Shown here: in pieces, positions 8,174 to 17,567 of the stretch
How the letters are laid out: the number at the start of each line of letters is the position of its first letter
Position numbering within the stretch: the first letter of the stretch is position 1
From: Bacteroidales bacterium
GTDB lineage: Bacteria; Bacteroidota; Bacteroidia; Bacteroidales; P3
Length of the DNA stretch: 36,209 nt
NCBI GenBank assembly: GCA_017940465.1
Contig: JAGAYN010000052.1
Coordinates: 1 to 36,209, forward strand
Direction: 5' to 3'
Position numbers and translations under genes: made by a program
Notes under the pieces: generated by a model
Told to the model about the DNA's origin: nothing
Databases searched by the model: none
The model's input: only the letters and a program-made list of their open reading frames with translations

Positions 8174-8775
8174 GGGACGAGGTGCTGTTTGAGGGCCTCC
8201 ACGGCGAGGCCGCGGTGGCTGATGCTGTTCTTCACCTCGAGGGGCATCTCGGCGAAGGAGACGGCGAAGCGGTCGGGCATGAACACGGGGTCGTAGCCGA
8301 AGCCGCCGTCGCCGAGGCACCGGGTGAGGATGGTGCCGTCGATGCGCCCCTCGAAGAGGTGCCTCTCCGTGCCGCCGGGGGCGGGGGAGAGGAGGCATAT
8401 CACGGTGCGGAAGCAGGCGCGGCGGTCGTCAATGCCGTGCAGGGCCCGGAGGAGCTTGTCGATATTGTCGTCGAAGGAGCAGTGCTCGCCGGCGTAGCGG
8501 GCGGAGTAGACACCTGGGGCGCCGCCGAGGGCGGCGACTTCGAGGCCGGTGTCGTCGGCGAAGACGCCGTCGAGGGCCAGGGCCCGGAGGTCGAGCCTCC
8601 GGTAGACCCATTCGGCCTTCTGCTGTGCGTTGCCCTCGAGGGTGGGGGCGGTCTCGGGGATGTCGGCGGCCAGGCCCACATCGGCGAGCGCGAGCAGCTG
8701 GACGCTCCCGCCCAGGGCGGCGCGCACCTCGTGGAGTTTGTGTCGGTTGTTGGTGGCGAAGACCAGTCGTTTCAT
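8170..8775 (-). CDS. rdgB: Non-canonical purine NTP pyrophosphatase, RdgB/HAM1 family
   Basis: The 201-residue protein hydrolyses dITP, XTP and similar damaged purine nucleotides to monophosphates, keeping them out of DNA and RNA. Family motifs are clear: the N-terminal MKRLVFATNNRHKLHEV, the metal and substrate region VFADDTGLEVAALGGAPGVY, SARYAG, LFEGRIDGTI, GDGGFGYDPVF and the C-terminal SHRGLAVEAL. An ATG three bases upstream (8778) is equally possible. It heads a five-gene operon reaching 3627 whose first four genes overlap or almost touch. The divergent region to gyrA holds an 11-bp array that could influence either promoter. Confidence 0.93.
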   Translation of the reverse strand: MKRLVFATNNRHKLHEVRAALGGSVQLLALADVGLAADIPETAPTLEGNAQQKAEWVYRRLDLRALALDGVFADDTGLEVAALGGAPGVYSARYAGEHCSFDDNIDKLLRALHGIDDRRACFRTVICLLSPAPGGTERHLFEGRIDGTILTRCLGDGGFGYDPVFMPDRFAVSFAEMPLEVKNSISHRGLAVEALKQHLVP

Positions 8776-8881
8776 CATGCCTTTGTTTTTGAAGGGAGAA
8801 CGCCCTTGCAGCCGCTTTATTGTGTGCCCGCAGGAAAAAATACACCGCCTCCGCGGCGCGGCCTGACGGGGGGGCATGGAC

Positions 8882-8936
8882 CAACTCCGAGACAACTCCG
8901 TGTCAACTCCGAGTCAACTCCGAGTCGACTCCGACA
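8882..8936. repeat. Five-unit 11-bp tandem array
   Basis: Units start at 8882, 8893, 8904, 8915 and 8926. The third and fourth are identical (CAACTCCGAGT); the others differ at one to four positions. No gene covers it. It belongs by period, not sequence, with the other 11-bp arrays of the window. Confidence 0.88.
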
Positions 8937-9022
8937 CCGGTGCGCTGCAGGGGCGGAACGGGTGTTTGTATGCTGTGTGTCAATGTGTTGTGTGCGGTGT
9001 GAATAGGCTGTTGAAAAAAAAC

Positions 9023-9054
9023 TTTGGCCATGTCGGGAAATCTTGCTACCTTTG
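9023..9054 (+). promoter_or_regulatory. gyrA promoter (Bacteroidota type)
   Basis: TTTG at 9023-9026, 20 bases, then TACCTTTG at 9047-9054 exactly fit the -33/-7 consensus of the phylum's housekeeping sigma factor. It drives gyrA and probably the three genes behind it. Confidence 0.8.
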
Positions 9055-9123
9055 TAATTCCGCACAGAATAGTGGTGCGGTTGTAATGATTTGTAACACA
9101 ATAAGATAAACGAAAAGCAACCG

Positions 9124-11688
9124 ATGGCTTCCGAGAACGAAAAAATCATTCGCGTCGACATCGAGCAGACGATGAAGACGGCCTATATCGACTACGCCAT
9201 GTCCGTCATCGTGGCGCGAGCGCTGCCCGATGTGCGCGACGGCTTCAAGCCGGTGCACCGCCGCATCCTCTACTCGATGAACGAGAACGGCATCCTCTAC
9301 AACACCCCCACCAAGAAGTGCGCCCGCATCGTGGGCGACGTCATGGGTAAGTACCACCCCCACGGCGACTTCTCCATCTACGGCGCCCTGGTCCGCCTGG
9401 CGCAGCCGTGGTCGATGCGCTACATGCTCGTCGAGGGGCAGGGCAACTTCGGCTCCGTCGACGGCGACGCGCCGGCCGCCATGCGCTACACCGAGGCCCG
9501 CCTCCAGCAAATCAGCAACGAACTGGTGGCCGACATCGAGAAGAACACCGTCGACATGGTGCCCACCTACGACAACGAGGGCCAGGAACCCTCCGTCCTC
9601 CCAGCCAAGCTGCCCAACCTGCTCATCAACGGCTCCAACGGCATCGCCGTCGGCATGGCCACCAACATGCCCACCCACAACCTCCGCGAGGTGCTCGACG
9701 GCTGCATGGCCTACATCGACGACCGCGACATCTCCATCGAGGGCCTCATGGAACACGTCAAAGCCCCCGACTTCCCCCTCGGAGGCATCATCTACGGCTA
9801 CAACGGCGTCCGCGAAGCCTACCACACCGGCCGCGGAAGCATCATACTCCGCGCCGTCACCACCATCGAGGAGGACAGCCACGGCCGCAACATCATCATC
9901 GCCTCCACCGTCCCCTACGGCGTGAACAAGAGCGAGATGATCAAGAAAACCGCCAACCTCGTCAAGGAAGGCAAGATAGAAGGCATCACCGACATCCGCG
10001 ACGAGAGCAACCGCGAAGGCATACGCGTGGTCTACGTGCTGCGCAACGACGTGGTGCCCAACGTCATCCTCAACAAGCTCTTCCAGCTCACCGAGCTGCA
10101 GTCCTCCTTCCCGGTGAACAACATCGCCCTCGTCCACGGCCGCCCGCAGCTACTCAACCTCAAGGACCTCATCTCCAACTTCGTCCTCCACCGCGAGGAG
10201 GTGGTCACCCGCCGCACACAGTTCGAGATGGACGAGGCCATGCGCCGCGCCCACATCCTCGAAGGCCTCCTCAAGGCCATCGACCTCATCGACGAGATAG
10301 TGGCCCTCATCCGCGCCAGCAAGACACCCGAAGAGGCCCGCCAGGGACTCATGGAACGCTACCAGTTCAGCGACCTCCAGTCGCGCGCCATCGTCGACAT
10401 GCGCCTCGCACAGCTCACCGGCCTCCAGCACCAGCGCCTGCAGGACGAATACGACGACAAGCTGCGCTTCATAGACCGCTGCAAGGAAATCCTCGGCGAC
10501 CACAACGTGCTGATGCAGGTCATCAAAGGCGAACTCCAGGAACTGCGCGACAAATACGGCGACGACCGCCGCACCGTCATCAAATACGACGCCGCCAACT
10601 TCCGCATCGAAGACACCATCCCCGACGAGCAGGTGGTCATCACCATCAGCCACAAGGGCTACATCAAACGCACCCCCCTCACCGAATACCGCGCCCAGAG
10701 CCGCGGCGGCGTCGGCAGCAAGGGCAGCTCCGTGCGCAGCGAAGACTTCGTCGAGCACATCTTCACCTGCACCAACCACAACTACCTCCTCTTCTTCACC
10801 GAGAAAGGCCGCTGCTACTGGATGCGCGCCTTTGAGGTGCCCGAGGGCGAGAAAAACACCAAGGGCCGCCCCATCCTCAACTGCATCAACATCGAACCCG
10901 ACGACAAGGTGAAGGCATACGTCAATGTGGAGTCCCTCTCCGACAGCGAATACGTCGGCAACCACTACATCGTCATGTGCACCAAGAACGGCATCGTCAA
11001 GAAAACCACCCTCGAAGCCTACTCGCGCCCCCGCACCAACGGCATCATCGCCGTCGGCATCCGCGAAGGCGACGAACTGGTCACCGCCCGCCTCACCGAC
11101 GGCGAGAGCTACATGCTCATCGCCTCCAAGAAGGGCAAGGTGATGATATGCCCCGAGAAAGAGTTCCGCGCCATGGGCCGCGGCGCCAGCGGCGTGAAGG
11201 GCATGGACCTCGAACCCGAGGGCGACGGCGTCATCGACATGCTCTGCCTCCCCAGCCCCGACGAGAACCTCCTCGTCGTCTCCGAGCACGGCTACGGCAA
11301 ACGCTCCTCGCTCGCCGACTACCGCGCCACGCTCCACCGCGGCGGCAAGGGCGTCAAGGCCATGCAGATCACCGACAAGACCGGCCCCCTGGCCGCCGTC
11401 ACCAACGTCACCGACGAGCACGACCTCATGATCATCAACCGCTCCGGCATCACCATCCGCCTCAAGGTGAGCCAGCTCCGCGTGCTGGGCCGCGCCACAC
11501 AGGGCGTGAAACTCATCGACCTCCGCGGCAAAGACTACATAGCCTCCATCACCAAGGTGCCCACCGACAACGAGGCCGACACCGCCGAGGACGGCGAAAA
11601 TATCGACCCCGAGAGCAATAATCCCGCCCCAGACGATACCAATAACCAAACGGACGGCACGCCCTCCGGCGAAACAGCAACCGAATAG
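9124..11688 (+). CDS. gyrA: DNA gyrase subunit A
   Basis: The 854-residue protein is the DNA-cleaving subunit of gyrase, which introduces negative supercoils with GyrB. The breakage-reunion domain fills residues 1-500; the catalytic tyrosine is Y122 in AMRYTEARL. The C-terminal beta-pinwheel contains the gyrase-specific box as [10 protein letters not shown] near 525, followed by further repeats (for example [11 protein letters not shown]). The last 40 residues form an acidic Asp/Glu/Asn/Thr-rich tail. The quinolone-resistance region reads [10 protein letters not shown], with phenylalanine at position 83 where most enzymes carry serine. ATG 9124 starts [21 protein letters not shown]. It heads a plus-strand operon of four genes with gaps of 23 and 34 bases and a one-base overlap. 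Confidence 0.96.
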   Translation: MASENEKIIRVDIEQTMKTAYIDYAMSVIVARALPDVRDGFKPVHRRILYSMNENGILYNTPTKKCARIVGDVMGKYHPHGDFSIYGALVRLAQPWSMRYMLVEGQGNFGSVDGDAPAAMRYTEARLQQISNELVADIEKNTVDMVPTYDNEGQEPSVLPAKLPNLLINGSNGIAVGMATNMPTHNLREVLDGCMAYIDDRDISIEGLMEHVKAPDFPLGGIIYGYNGVREAYHTGRGSIILRAVTTIEEDSHGRNIIIASTVPYGVNKSEMIKKTANLVKEGKIEGITDIRDESNREGIRVVYVLRNDVVPNVILNKLFQLTELQSSFPVNNIALVHGRPQLLNLKDLISNFVLHREEVVTRRTQFEMDEAMRRAHILEGLLKAIDLIDEIVALIRASKTPEEARQGLMERYQFSDLQSRAIVDMRLAQLTGLQHQRLQDEYDDKLRFIDRCKEILGDHNVLMQVIKGELQELRDKYGDDRRTVIKYDAANFRIEDTIPDEQVVITISHKGYIKRTPLTEYRAQSRGGVGSKGSSVRSEDFVEHIFTCTNHNYLLFFTEKGRCYWMRAFEVPEGEKNTKGRPILNCINIEPDDKVKAYVNVESLSDSEYVGNHYIVMCTKNGIVKKTTLEAYSRPRTNGIIAVGIREGDELVTARLTDGESYMLIASKKGKVMICPEKEFRAMGRGASGVKGMDLEPEGDGVIDMLCLPSPDENLLVVSEHGYGKRSSLADYRATLHRGGKGVKAMQITDKTGPLAAVTNVTDEHDLMIINRSGITIRLKVSQLRVLGRATQGVKLIDLRGKDYIASITKVPTDNEADTAEDGENIDPESNNPAPDDTNNQTDGTPSGETATE

Positions 11689-11711
11689 CAACACCCAAAA
11701 ACAGATACATC

Positions 11712-12938
11712 ATGAAAATGAAAAAGCTCCTGATGACCGCCGCCCTGGCCGCCCTGACCCTAGCCGCCAGCGCACAGTCGCTGAACGTCTCCAGCGCTTT
11801 CGGCAACATGCGCAAGGGTTACCTCAACAAGGCCAAGGCTGAAATCGACGCCGCCTGCCTCCACGACGCCACCAAGGACGACGCCAAGACCTGGTGCTAT
11901 AAGGCCCTCATCTACGCCCGCATCGGCGGCGAGGCCTCCAACAAGAAGTCCAAATTCAAGGACCTCGCACCCGACTGGGCCGAACAGGCCTACGCCGCCG
12001 CGCTCGAGTGCAAGCGCCTCGACACACGGAACGAGTACGCCAAGGAAATCAACGAGGTCTTCTCCTTCGTGGGGCAGGACTTCTACGTCCGCGCCAGCGA
12101 AGCCTACAACGCCAAGAACTACGCCCTCGCCACGCAACTGGCCGAGAAGAGCACCGAGATGTTCTCCAACGCCGGCCAGGGACAGTTCTCCGCCGACGCA
12201 CTCTACATCGCCGGCCTCGGCGCCTACGCACAGCACGACACCGCCAGCGTCAAGAAGTACTTCAACCAACTCGTCCGCCGCCGCACCGACAAGAACTTCG
12301 TCTACACCACCCTCTTCGGCATCGCCAAAGCCGAAGGCAGCAACGCCGACGCCATGAAGGTGGCCACCAACTACACCCGCAACTGCAAAAACGACTACAA
12401 GGCCTACCTCCTCCTCGCCGACGGCTACCTGCTCGACAAGAACATCGACAAAGGCAAGGAAATGATCGGCAAGGCCCTCGAACTCACCAAGGACTCCGTC
12501 AACCTCTATCCGACCGTGCTCAGCCTGGCCGGCGGAGTGCTCGACGAAGCCGCCGACTACGAGGGCGCCGAGGCCAAATACAAGGAATCCCTCGCCCTCC
12601 TGCCCGACCAGTTCGCCGCCAACTTCGGCATGGGAAAGATGTTCTACAACCGCGCTGTGGACAAGAACAATGCCGCCAACGCCATCGACCCCTTCACCGA
12701 CGAGAGCGGCCTCATCGACAAGTACACCGCCGAATCCAAGGACCTCTTCGGCCAGTCCATCACCTACCTCGCCAAGGCCGTCACCTATATCGACAACCTG
12801 CCCACCCAGGAGGCCAAGGACGCCCAGCGTGCCAACCTGGCCAACGCCCTCCAGGCACTGGCCAACGCCTACGCCCGCATCGACAAACCCGAGGAGTCCA
12901 AGGCTGCACGCACCCGCTTCGAGAGCCTGGTGCAGTAA
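11712..12938 (+). CDS. Periplasmic tetratricopeptide-repeat protein
   Basis: This 408-residue protein has a signal peptide (MKMKKLLMTAALAALTLAA, cleavage after SAQ) and is otherwise helical. TPR-like helix pairs are recognisable at about residues 130-160 (EAYNAKNYALATQLAEKS), 225-260 (DYKAYLLLADGYLLDKNIDK) and 265-310 (DEAADYEGAEAKYKESLALLP). TPR proteins are protein-protein scaffolds; no partner can be read from the sequence. It follows gyrA by 23 bases. A TPR gene directly after gyrA is an arrangement I recall from other Bacteroidales genomes, so the linkage is probably inherited. Confidence 0.85.
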   Translation: MKMKKLLMTAALAALTLAASAQSLNVSSAFGNMRKGYLNKAKAEIDAACLHDATKDDAKTWCYKALIYARIGGEASNKKSKFKDLAPDWAEQAYAAALECKRLDTRNEYAKEINEVFSFVGQDFYVRASEAYNAKNYALATQLAEKSTEMFSNAGQGQFSADALYIAGLGAYAQHDTASVKKYFNQLVRRRTDKNFVYTTLFGIAKAEGSNADAMKVATNYTRNCKNDYKAYLLLADGYLLDKNIDKGKEMIGKALELTKDSVNLYPTVLSLAGGVLDEAADYEGAEAKYKESLALLPDQFAANFGMGKMFYNRAVDKNNAANAIDPFTDESGLIDKYTAESKDLFGQSITYLAKAVTYIDNLPTQEAKDAQRANLANALQALANAYARIDKPEESKAARTRFESLVQ

Positions 12939-12972
12939 GCCCTGACACATTACACACGACAAACGGACGCGC

Positions 12973-15411
12973 ATGACCCCGAAACGTCTGCTGCTCTACC
13001 TCACACTCACCCTGCCCCTGGCCGCCTGGGGGCAGGGTGTTGTGGAAGGTGTGGTGCGCGACGCCTCGGGCAACGGCACGCTGGAATATGTCAATATCGG
13101 CATCATCGGCCGCAGCGGAGGCACCGTCACCGACGCCCGTGGCCACTATCGCCTCGAGATCCCCTCGGCAGACAGCGTCACCCTCCGCTACTCCTTCACA
13201 GGCTTCCGACACGAAGAACGCCGCATCGCCCTGCGCGGAGGCCGCATACTGAAGATGAACGTGCTCCTCTCGCCGCTGGCCACCGTGCTGGGCGAGGTGG
13301 AAATCAGCGAGGAACAGAACCGACAAAGCTCCTTCACACAGATAGACATCCAGAAGCTGGAAAACACCACCGGCCCCACAGGAGGCGTGGAAAACCTGCT
13401 CAAACTGCTGCCCGACGTGCACTCCAACAACGAGCTCTCCTCGCAATACTCGGTACGCGGCGGCTCCTTCGACGAGAACCTCGTCTACATCAACGACGTG
13501 GAAGTCTTCCGCCCCATGCTCATCCGCAGCGGACAGCAGGAGGGTATGTCCATCATCAACCCCGACCTGGTAGACTATATCCTCTTCTCGCCCGGCGGCT
13601 TCGACGCCTCCTATGGCGACAAACTCTCCTCCGTGCTCGACATCACCTACAGCCGCCCCCGCCACTTCCACGGCAAAGCCTCGGCCAGCCTCCTCGGTGC
13701 CACAGCCACCGTCCAGGGCAGGGCAGGGGAGCGATGGAGCTATGCCGCCGGCCTGCGGCGCCACAGCAACCAGTACATCCTCGGCAGCCTGGACACCAAG
13801 GGCAGCTACACCACCGCCTACACCGACCTGCAGGCCCTGCTGGGCTTCAAGGTGAACGAGCGCCTCGACCTCGGCGCCCTCGCCATCTGGACCCACAACA
13901 TCTACGGCCTCGTGCCCGAAAGCCAGACCACCACTTTTGGAAGCTACTTCATGCCCCTCGTGCTGCGCATCTATTTCGACGGACAGGAGCAGGACCGCTA
14001 CAACACCCTCCTCGGGGCCTTCACCGCCGACTGGCGCCCCACCGACGACTGGCACATCACCTCCAGCCTCTCCCTCCAGCACATCAACGAGAGCGAACGC
14101 TACGATGTGCAAAGCCAATACTGGCTCTACGAGGTAACCACTTCAGGCACCGGAAACGAAAACGAAGAATTCGACCGCGGCGTAGGCACCTTCCTGGAAC
14201 ATGCCCGCAACCGCCTCGCCACCGACCTCGCCGCCCTCAACCTCAAAGCCAGCCGCTATGCCCGTCTGGGCAATTGGAACTTCGGCCTGAAGCTGCAACT
14301 GGAAAACATCGACGACCACCTGCGCGAATGGCGCTGGGTGGACTCGGCCGGCTACGCCCTCCCCACGCAATCCTTCCCCTACGGCAATGCCTCCAACGGC
14401 CCCGCCAGCCCTATCCTCCAGCAGTATGCCAACTCCAACCACACCATGAGCACCTGGCGCACCTCGGGATATGTGCAGCGCGAGCTGAACCTCTACACGC
14501 GACGGCAATCGGACATCAAGGTCCTCGCCGGCATCCGGGGGCAGATCTATGCCAATTCTGTTGCCCAGACCACGCGCTTCTTCCTCTCCCCGCGCGCCAG
14601 CGTCAACTACAAGCCCAAGCTCCGCCATGACATGCTCTTCCGGATCGCCGCCGGCATCTACCAGCAGCCCCCCTTCTATCGCGAGTACCGCACCCCGGAC
14701 GGCACCCTCTTCGCCAACCTCCCCCCTCAGGAATCCTACCAGGCCACCGGCTCGCTCGACTGGAACTTCCGCCTGTGGAACAAGCCTTTCACGCTGACTG
14801 CCGACCTCTACTACAAATACCTCTCCCACCTCATCCCCTACACCGTGGACAACCTACGCCTGCGCTACCAGCCCGACCAGTCCGCCGTCGGCTACGCCAC
14901 GGGCCTGAGCATCCGCCTCAACGGGGAACTCGTCAAGGGGTTGGAGTCGTGGGCCTCCCTCGGCATCATGCGTACACAGGAGGATATCGAAGGCGACGGC
15001 CTGGGATGGCTGGACCGTCCTACCGACCAACGCCTCAGCTTCAAGCTCTTCCTGCAGGACAATATTCCCGATATGCCGTGGTGGCGTATGAGCCTCAACC
15101 TCATATACGCCACCGGAATGCCCGTGTCCATCCCCATGGCCGGCCGCACAGAGGAGAGCTTCCGCCTGCCCTCCTACTACCGCGTCGACTGGGGCAACAC
15201 CATACGCCTCTCGCAATTCAGCCGCCTCCAGGACAAGCGTATCTTCCATTACGTGGAGGACATCCAGGTGAGCCTCGAGATATTCAACCTGTTCAACTTC
15301 CGCAATGTGGTGTCCTACCTTTGGGTATCGGACTATGAGAATAGGTTCTATCCTGTACCCAACTACCTCACCTCCAGGCAACTCAATCTCAAACTAACCG
15401 TCCTTTTCTGA
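12973..15411 (+). CDS. TonB-dependent outer-membrane receptor with carboxypeptidase-regulatory-like domain
   Basis: The 812-residue protein has a signal peptide (cut near AWGQG, residue 20). Residues 22-105 are a carboxypeptidase-regulatory-like Ig domain (VEGVVRDASGNGTLEYVNIG, then SFTGFRHEERRI). A plug domain follows at about 130-225 (LLKLLPDVHS, QYSVRGGSFDENLVYINDVE, LFSPGGFDASYGDKLSSVL), then a large beta-barrel with alternating aromatic strands ending in LNLKLTVLF, whose final Phe fits BAM-dependent insertion. It should import a large ligand using TonB energy. No SusD partner is adjacent, so it is not a typical glycan-utilisation pair; the substrate is unknown. Its TGA overlaps the ATG of the next gene by one base. 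Confidence 0.92.
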   Translation: MTPKRLLLYLTLTLPLAAWGQGVVEGVVRDASGNGTLEYVNIGIIGRSGGTVTDARGHYRLEIPSADSVTLRYSFTGFRHEERRIALRGGRILKMNVLLSPLATVLGEVEISEEQNRQSSFTQIDIQKLENTTGPTGGVENLLKLLPDVHSNNELSSQYSVRGGSFDENLVYINDVEVFRPMLIRSGQQEGMSIINPDLVDYILFSPGGFDASYGDKLSSVLDITYSRPRHFHGKASASLLGATATVQGRAGERWSYAAGLRRHSNQYILGSLDTKGSYTTAYTDLQALLGFKVNERLDLGALAIWTHNIYGLVPESQTTTFGSYFMPLVLRIYFDGQEQDRYNTLLGAFTADWRPTDDWHITSSLSLQHINESERYDVQSQYWLYEVTTSGTGNENEEFDRGVGTFLEHARNRLATDLAALNLKASRYARLGNWNFGLKLQLENIDDHLREWRWVDSAGYALPTQSFPYGNASNGPASPILQQYANSNHTMSTWRTSGYVQRELNLYTRRQSDIKVLAGIRGQIYANSVAQTTRFFLSPRASVNYKPKLRHDMLFRIAAGIYQQPPFYREYRTPDGTLFANLPPQESYQATGSLDWNFRLWNKPFTLTADLYYKYLSHLIPYTVDNLRLRYQPDQSAVGYATGLSIRLNGELVKGLESWASLGIMRTQEDIEGDGLGWLDRPTDQRLSFKLFLQDNIPDMPWWRMSLNLIYATGMPVSIPMAGRTEESFRLPSYYRVDWGNTIRLSQFSRLQDKRIFHYVEDIQVSLEIFNLFNFRNVVSYLWVSDYENRFYPVPNYLTSRQLNLKLTVLF

Positions 15412-16673
15412 TGATCAGATACCCCGATGTCAGCAGTCTCCTCGCACCGCAGACGCACCTCTGTGCCAGCGGCAGGCGGATCCACACCTTTCCTTCCGCC
15501 AGCACCGAACTGGTGAAGCTGGACTTCATGACCGACGCTGGCTACCTCCACCAGCCCCGGCTGCTGTGCGCCTCGGCGGCCGCCAGGCTTGTCACCGTGG
15601 CCACCCCCGGCATGTCCGCCCAGCGCCTTGCCGAATACCTCGATGCCCGGGGCGTATCCATCGAGGCCAACGCCTACCACTTCACCTCCAGTCTCACCGT
15701 CTACACCCACCGCCGCTACCTTCCCGACCTGATCCCCCTGCTGCACGACATGCTCTCCGCCCCGGCTTTCACCGAGGACGATTTCCAGGTGTGGCGTGCC
15801 GCCAAGCGGCAGGAGATAGCGGAGCATGGGAGGCGCACCTCGTCGGTGGCGCGTATCGCGTGGAACCAGGCCGTGTTCGGGAGCGGGCATCTGCTGGGGC
15901 GGTTCGCCACGCCCGAGGATGCCGACCGCCTGCAGGCCGACACGGTGCGCGCATTCATAGGCCGGCACTACGGGCCCTCCTCTTGCTCGATTGTCCTATC
16001 GGGGGCGATCGACGGGGCGACCGAGGCCCTCCTGGACCGTTATTTCCCCCTTTCCGCAGCGGAACCCGAGCCTGCCTCCGAGGCCCGGATGCCGGACCTG
16101 GAACCCCTCGCTCCCTCGCGCCAGCGATTGCCAGTGGAGGGCGCGCAGCAGGCTTCGCTGCGCATCGGCTGTGTGCTGCCGTCGCCCGAGGGCATGTCGG
16201 CCGAGGAGTCGGTGCGCCTGGCCCTCTGCTCCAACCTCCTCGGCGGCTATTTCGGCTCGCGCCTGATGAGCAACCTGCGGGAGGACAAGGGCTACACCTA
16301 CGGCATCGCTTCGCATATCCGCCAGTACCGCCCCTGCCGCACCTTCTATATCGACGCCGATGTGGCGGACGACTGCATCGAGGAGGCCGAGGCGGAGGTG
16401 ATGAAGGAATTGAGGCTTCTGACGGAGCAGCCACCGTCCAGGGAGGAACTCGACACGGTGCGCAACACGCTCTGCGGCGACGCGATGCGGATGCTGGACG
16501 GCGTCTTTGAGCGTTCCGACCGCTTCTGCGAGCAGTTCGAGACGGGAACTGTCGACCTGTGGAAGCCCTATTTCGCCTCCATCGTCGCTGAAACCACGCC
16601 GAAGCAGGTTATGGAACTGGCTGTGAAGTGGTTGAATCCCGATAGGATGACTACCGTCCTGGCCACACCCTGA
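15411..16673 (+). CDS. M16-family peptidase-like protein lacking the zinc-binding motif
   Basis: The 420-residue protein has the two-lobe fold of processing-peptidase-like M16 proteins: an N-terminal half with IHTFPSASTELVKLDFMTDAG and a C-terminal half with NLLGGYFGSRLMSNLREDKG and YTYGIASHIR, the R/Y region of the partner subunit. The inverted zinc motif HxxEH expected near residue 50-60 is absent; the place reads YLHQPRLLCASAAARL. No signal peptide is visible. Non-catalytic M16 proteins normally pair with a catalytic one, but none is adjacent. The start overlaps the TonB receptor stop (TGATG), so co-translation and a function linked to that receptor are plausible. Confidence 0.85.
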   Translation: MIRYPDVSSLLAPQTHLCASGRRIHTFPSASTELVKLDFMTDAGYLHQPRLLCASAAARLVTVATPGMSAQRLAEYLDARGVSIEANAYHFTSSLTVYTHRRYLPDLIPLLHDMLSAPAFTEDDFQVWRAAKRQEIAEHGRRTSSVARIAWNQAVFGSGHLLGRFATPEDADRLQADTVRAFIGRHYGPSSCSIVLSGAIDGATEALLDRYFPLSAAEPEPASEARMPDLEPLAPSRQRLPVEGAQQASLRIGCVLPSPEGMSAEESVRLALCSNLLGGYFGSRLMSNLREDKGYTYGIASHIRQYRPCRTFYIDADVADDCIEEAEAEVMKELRLLTEQPPSREELDTVRNTLCGDAMRMLDGVFERSDRFCEQFETGTVDLWKPYFASIVAETTPKQVMELAVKWLNPDRMTTVLATP

Positions 16674-16685
16674 CCGCAGCCTGCA

Positions 16686-16762
16686 GGGACCCTATAGGTA
16701 TCCGGTAGGTATCCGGTAGGTATTTACTTCGACTGAGAACCGATATGACCGCTTATGGACCA
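16686..16762 (+). repeat. 77-bp element made of seven 11-bp units, copy 2
   Basis: Units start at 16686, 16697, 16708, 16719, 16730, 16741 and 16752. The first is GGGACCCTATA and the next two are identical GGTATCCGGTA. It has the same orientation as copy 1 and lies between two convergent genes, starting 12 bases after the stop of the M16-like gene. Confidence 0.88.
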
Positions 16763-16781
16763 TGAGTCCGGAAGGTGGGGT

Positions 16782-17567
16782 TCAGTCGCACAAAATATAC
16801 AGGTCGTCTCTCGGGTTCAGGAAGAGCACCGGCAACCGTGGGAACCGCTTCAGGAGCAGGCGCTCCTGGCGAGGGAGGAGGTGGTCGATCAGGTCCTGTT
16901 CGCGGGGGTCGGTGGTCATGGCGATGAGCAGGCCGCCCTGCTCGCCGGCGGCGGCGAGGTCGACCCGCGTGGTGGCCCTCAACGCAGCCACCTCGTACTT
17001 TGTCCTGCCCCCCTCGCGTTCCGGCAGTACTTTGTCGGCGAAGCGCAGGTTGTTCTGCAGGCGCGAACGGAGTCCCTGGTCGCGGTAGTCGGGGGTGGCG
17101 ATGGTGATGCGGCTGCCGAGCAGACGGAAGAGGTAGGAGGCCCAGACGAGTTTCTCCTTGCCCTCGCGCTGGTGGGTGAGGGTGAGGCAGGCGCGGCTTG
17201 TGTCCACAACCGGCGGCGCCCCCGTGGGAACACATAGATAGGCGATGCGGCATTGGCGGAAGTGGCGCAGGAGGGTGGCGGGATGAGCCAGCGCGGTGCG
17301 AGGTGCCGTGGGGTCGTGAGGGGCCACGGCGAGGATGCCTTTGAAGGCGGTGGGCAGCCCGCCGATGGCGGTGCTCCAGTCGCCCACCAGGCTGGCGAAG
17401 GGCACTCCCAATGCCTCGAGCCAGCCGTCGTCCCCGCGCTCCTTGCCCACATGCAGCGCGATGATTCCCTTGTGGTTGAGCCGTTCGGCGAAGTGCCTGG
17501 CCCAGGCGAGAACGGATGGCGCGTCGGCCGGGCGGTCGATGCAGGCTACTACGAACTGGTCTTTCAT
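16782..17567 (-). CDS. Universal-stress-protein-like cytosolic protein
   Basis: The 261-residue protein starts MKDQFVVACIDRPADAPSVL, resembling the first beta strand and helix of UspA-type alpha/beta nucleotide-binding domains. A second similar lobe appears from about residue 135 (LTLTHQREGKEKLVWASYLF) and ends with LPVLFLNPRDDLYILCD. No signal peptide or membrane segment is present. I do not see the full ATP-binding GxxG-9x-G(S/T) motif, so nucleotide binding is uncertain. Its ATG overlaps the stop of the large T9SS cargo gene by four bases, so its translation is probably coupled to that secreted protein. It could also be an orphan domain specific to Bacteroidales. Confidence 0.6.
   Translation of the reverse strand: MKDQFVVACIDRPADAPSVLAWARHFAERLNHKGIIALHVGKERGDDGWLEALGVPFASLVGDWSTAIGGLPTAFKGILAVAPHDPTAPRTALAHPATLLRHFRQCRIAYLCVPTGAPPVVDTSRACLTLTHQREGKEKLVWASYLFRLLGSRITIATPDYRDQGLRSRLQNNLRFADKVLPEREGGRTKYEVAALRATTRVDLAAAGEQGGLLIAMTTDPREQDLIDHLLPRQERLLLKRFPRLPVLFLNPRDDLYILCD

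Larger units (their letters stand above)
8776..9123. other. Divergent regulatory region between rdgB and gyrA
   Basis: No coding region is visible. The interval contains a five-unit 11-bp tandem array (8882-8936), the gyrA promoter (9023-9054) and an untranslated gyrA leader of about 60 bases. I could not find a convincing TAnnTTTG element for rdgB. Confidence 0.7.

Noticed and set aside
8882-8936. CRISPR array
   Set aside because: Units are 11 bases and directly adjacent with no spacers, and no cas genes are present.
9124-11688. ParC (topoisomerase IV) instead of GyrA
   Set aside because: The C-terminal domain contains a gyrase-box-like [10 protein letters not shown] and the full pinwheel, and length and start fit Bacteroidota GyrA.
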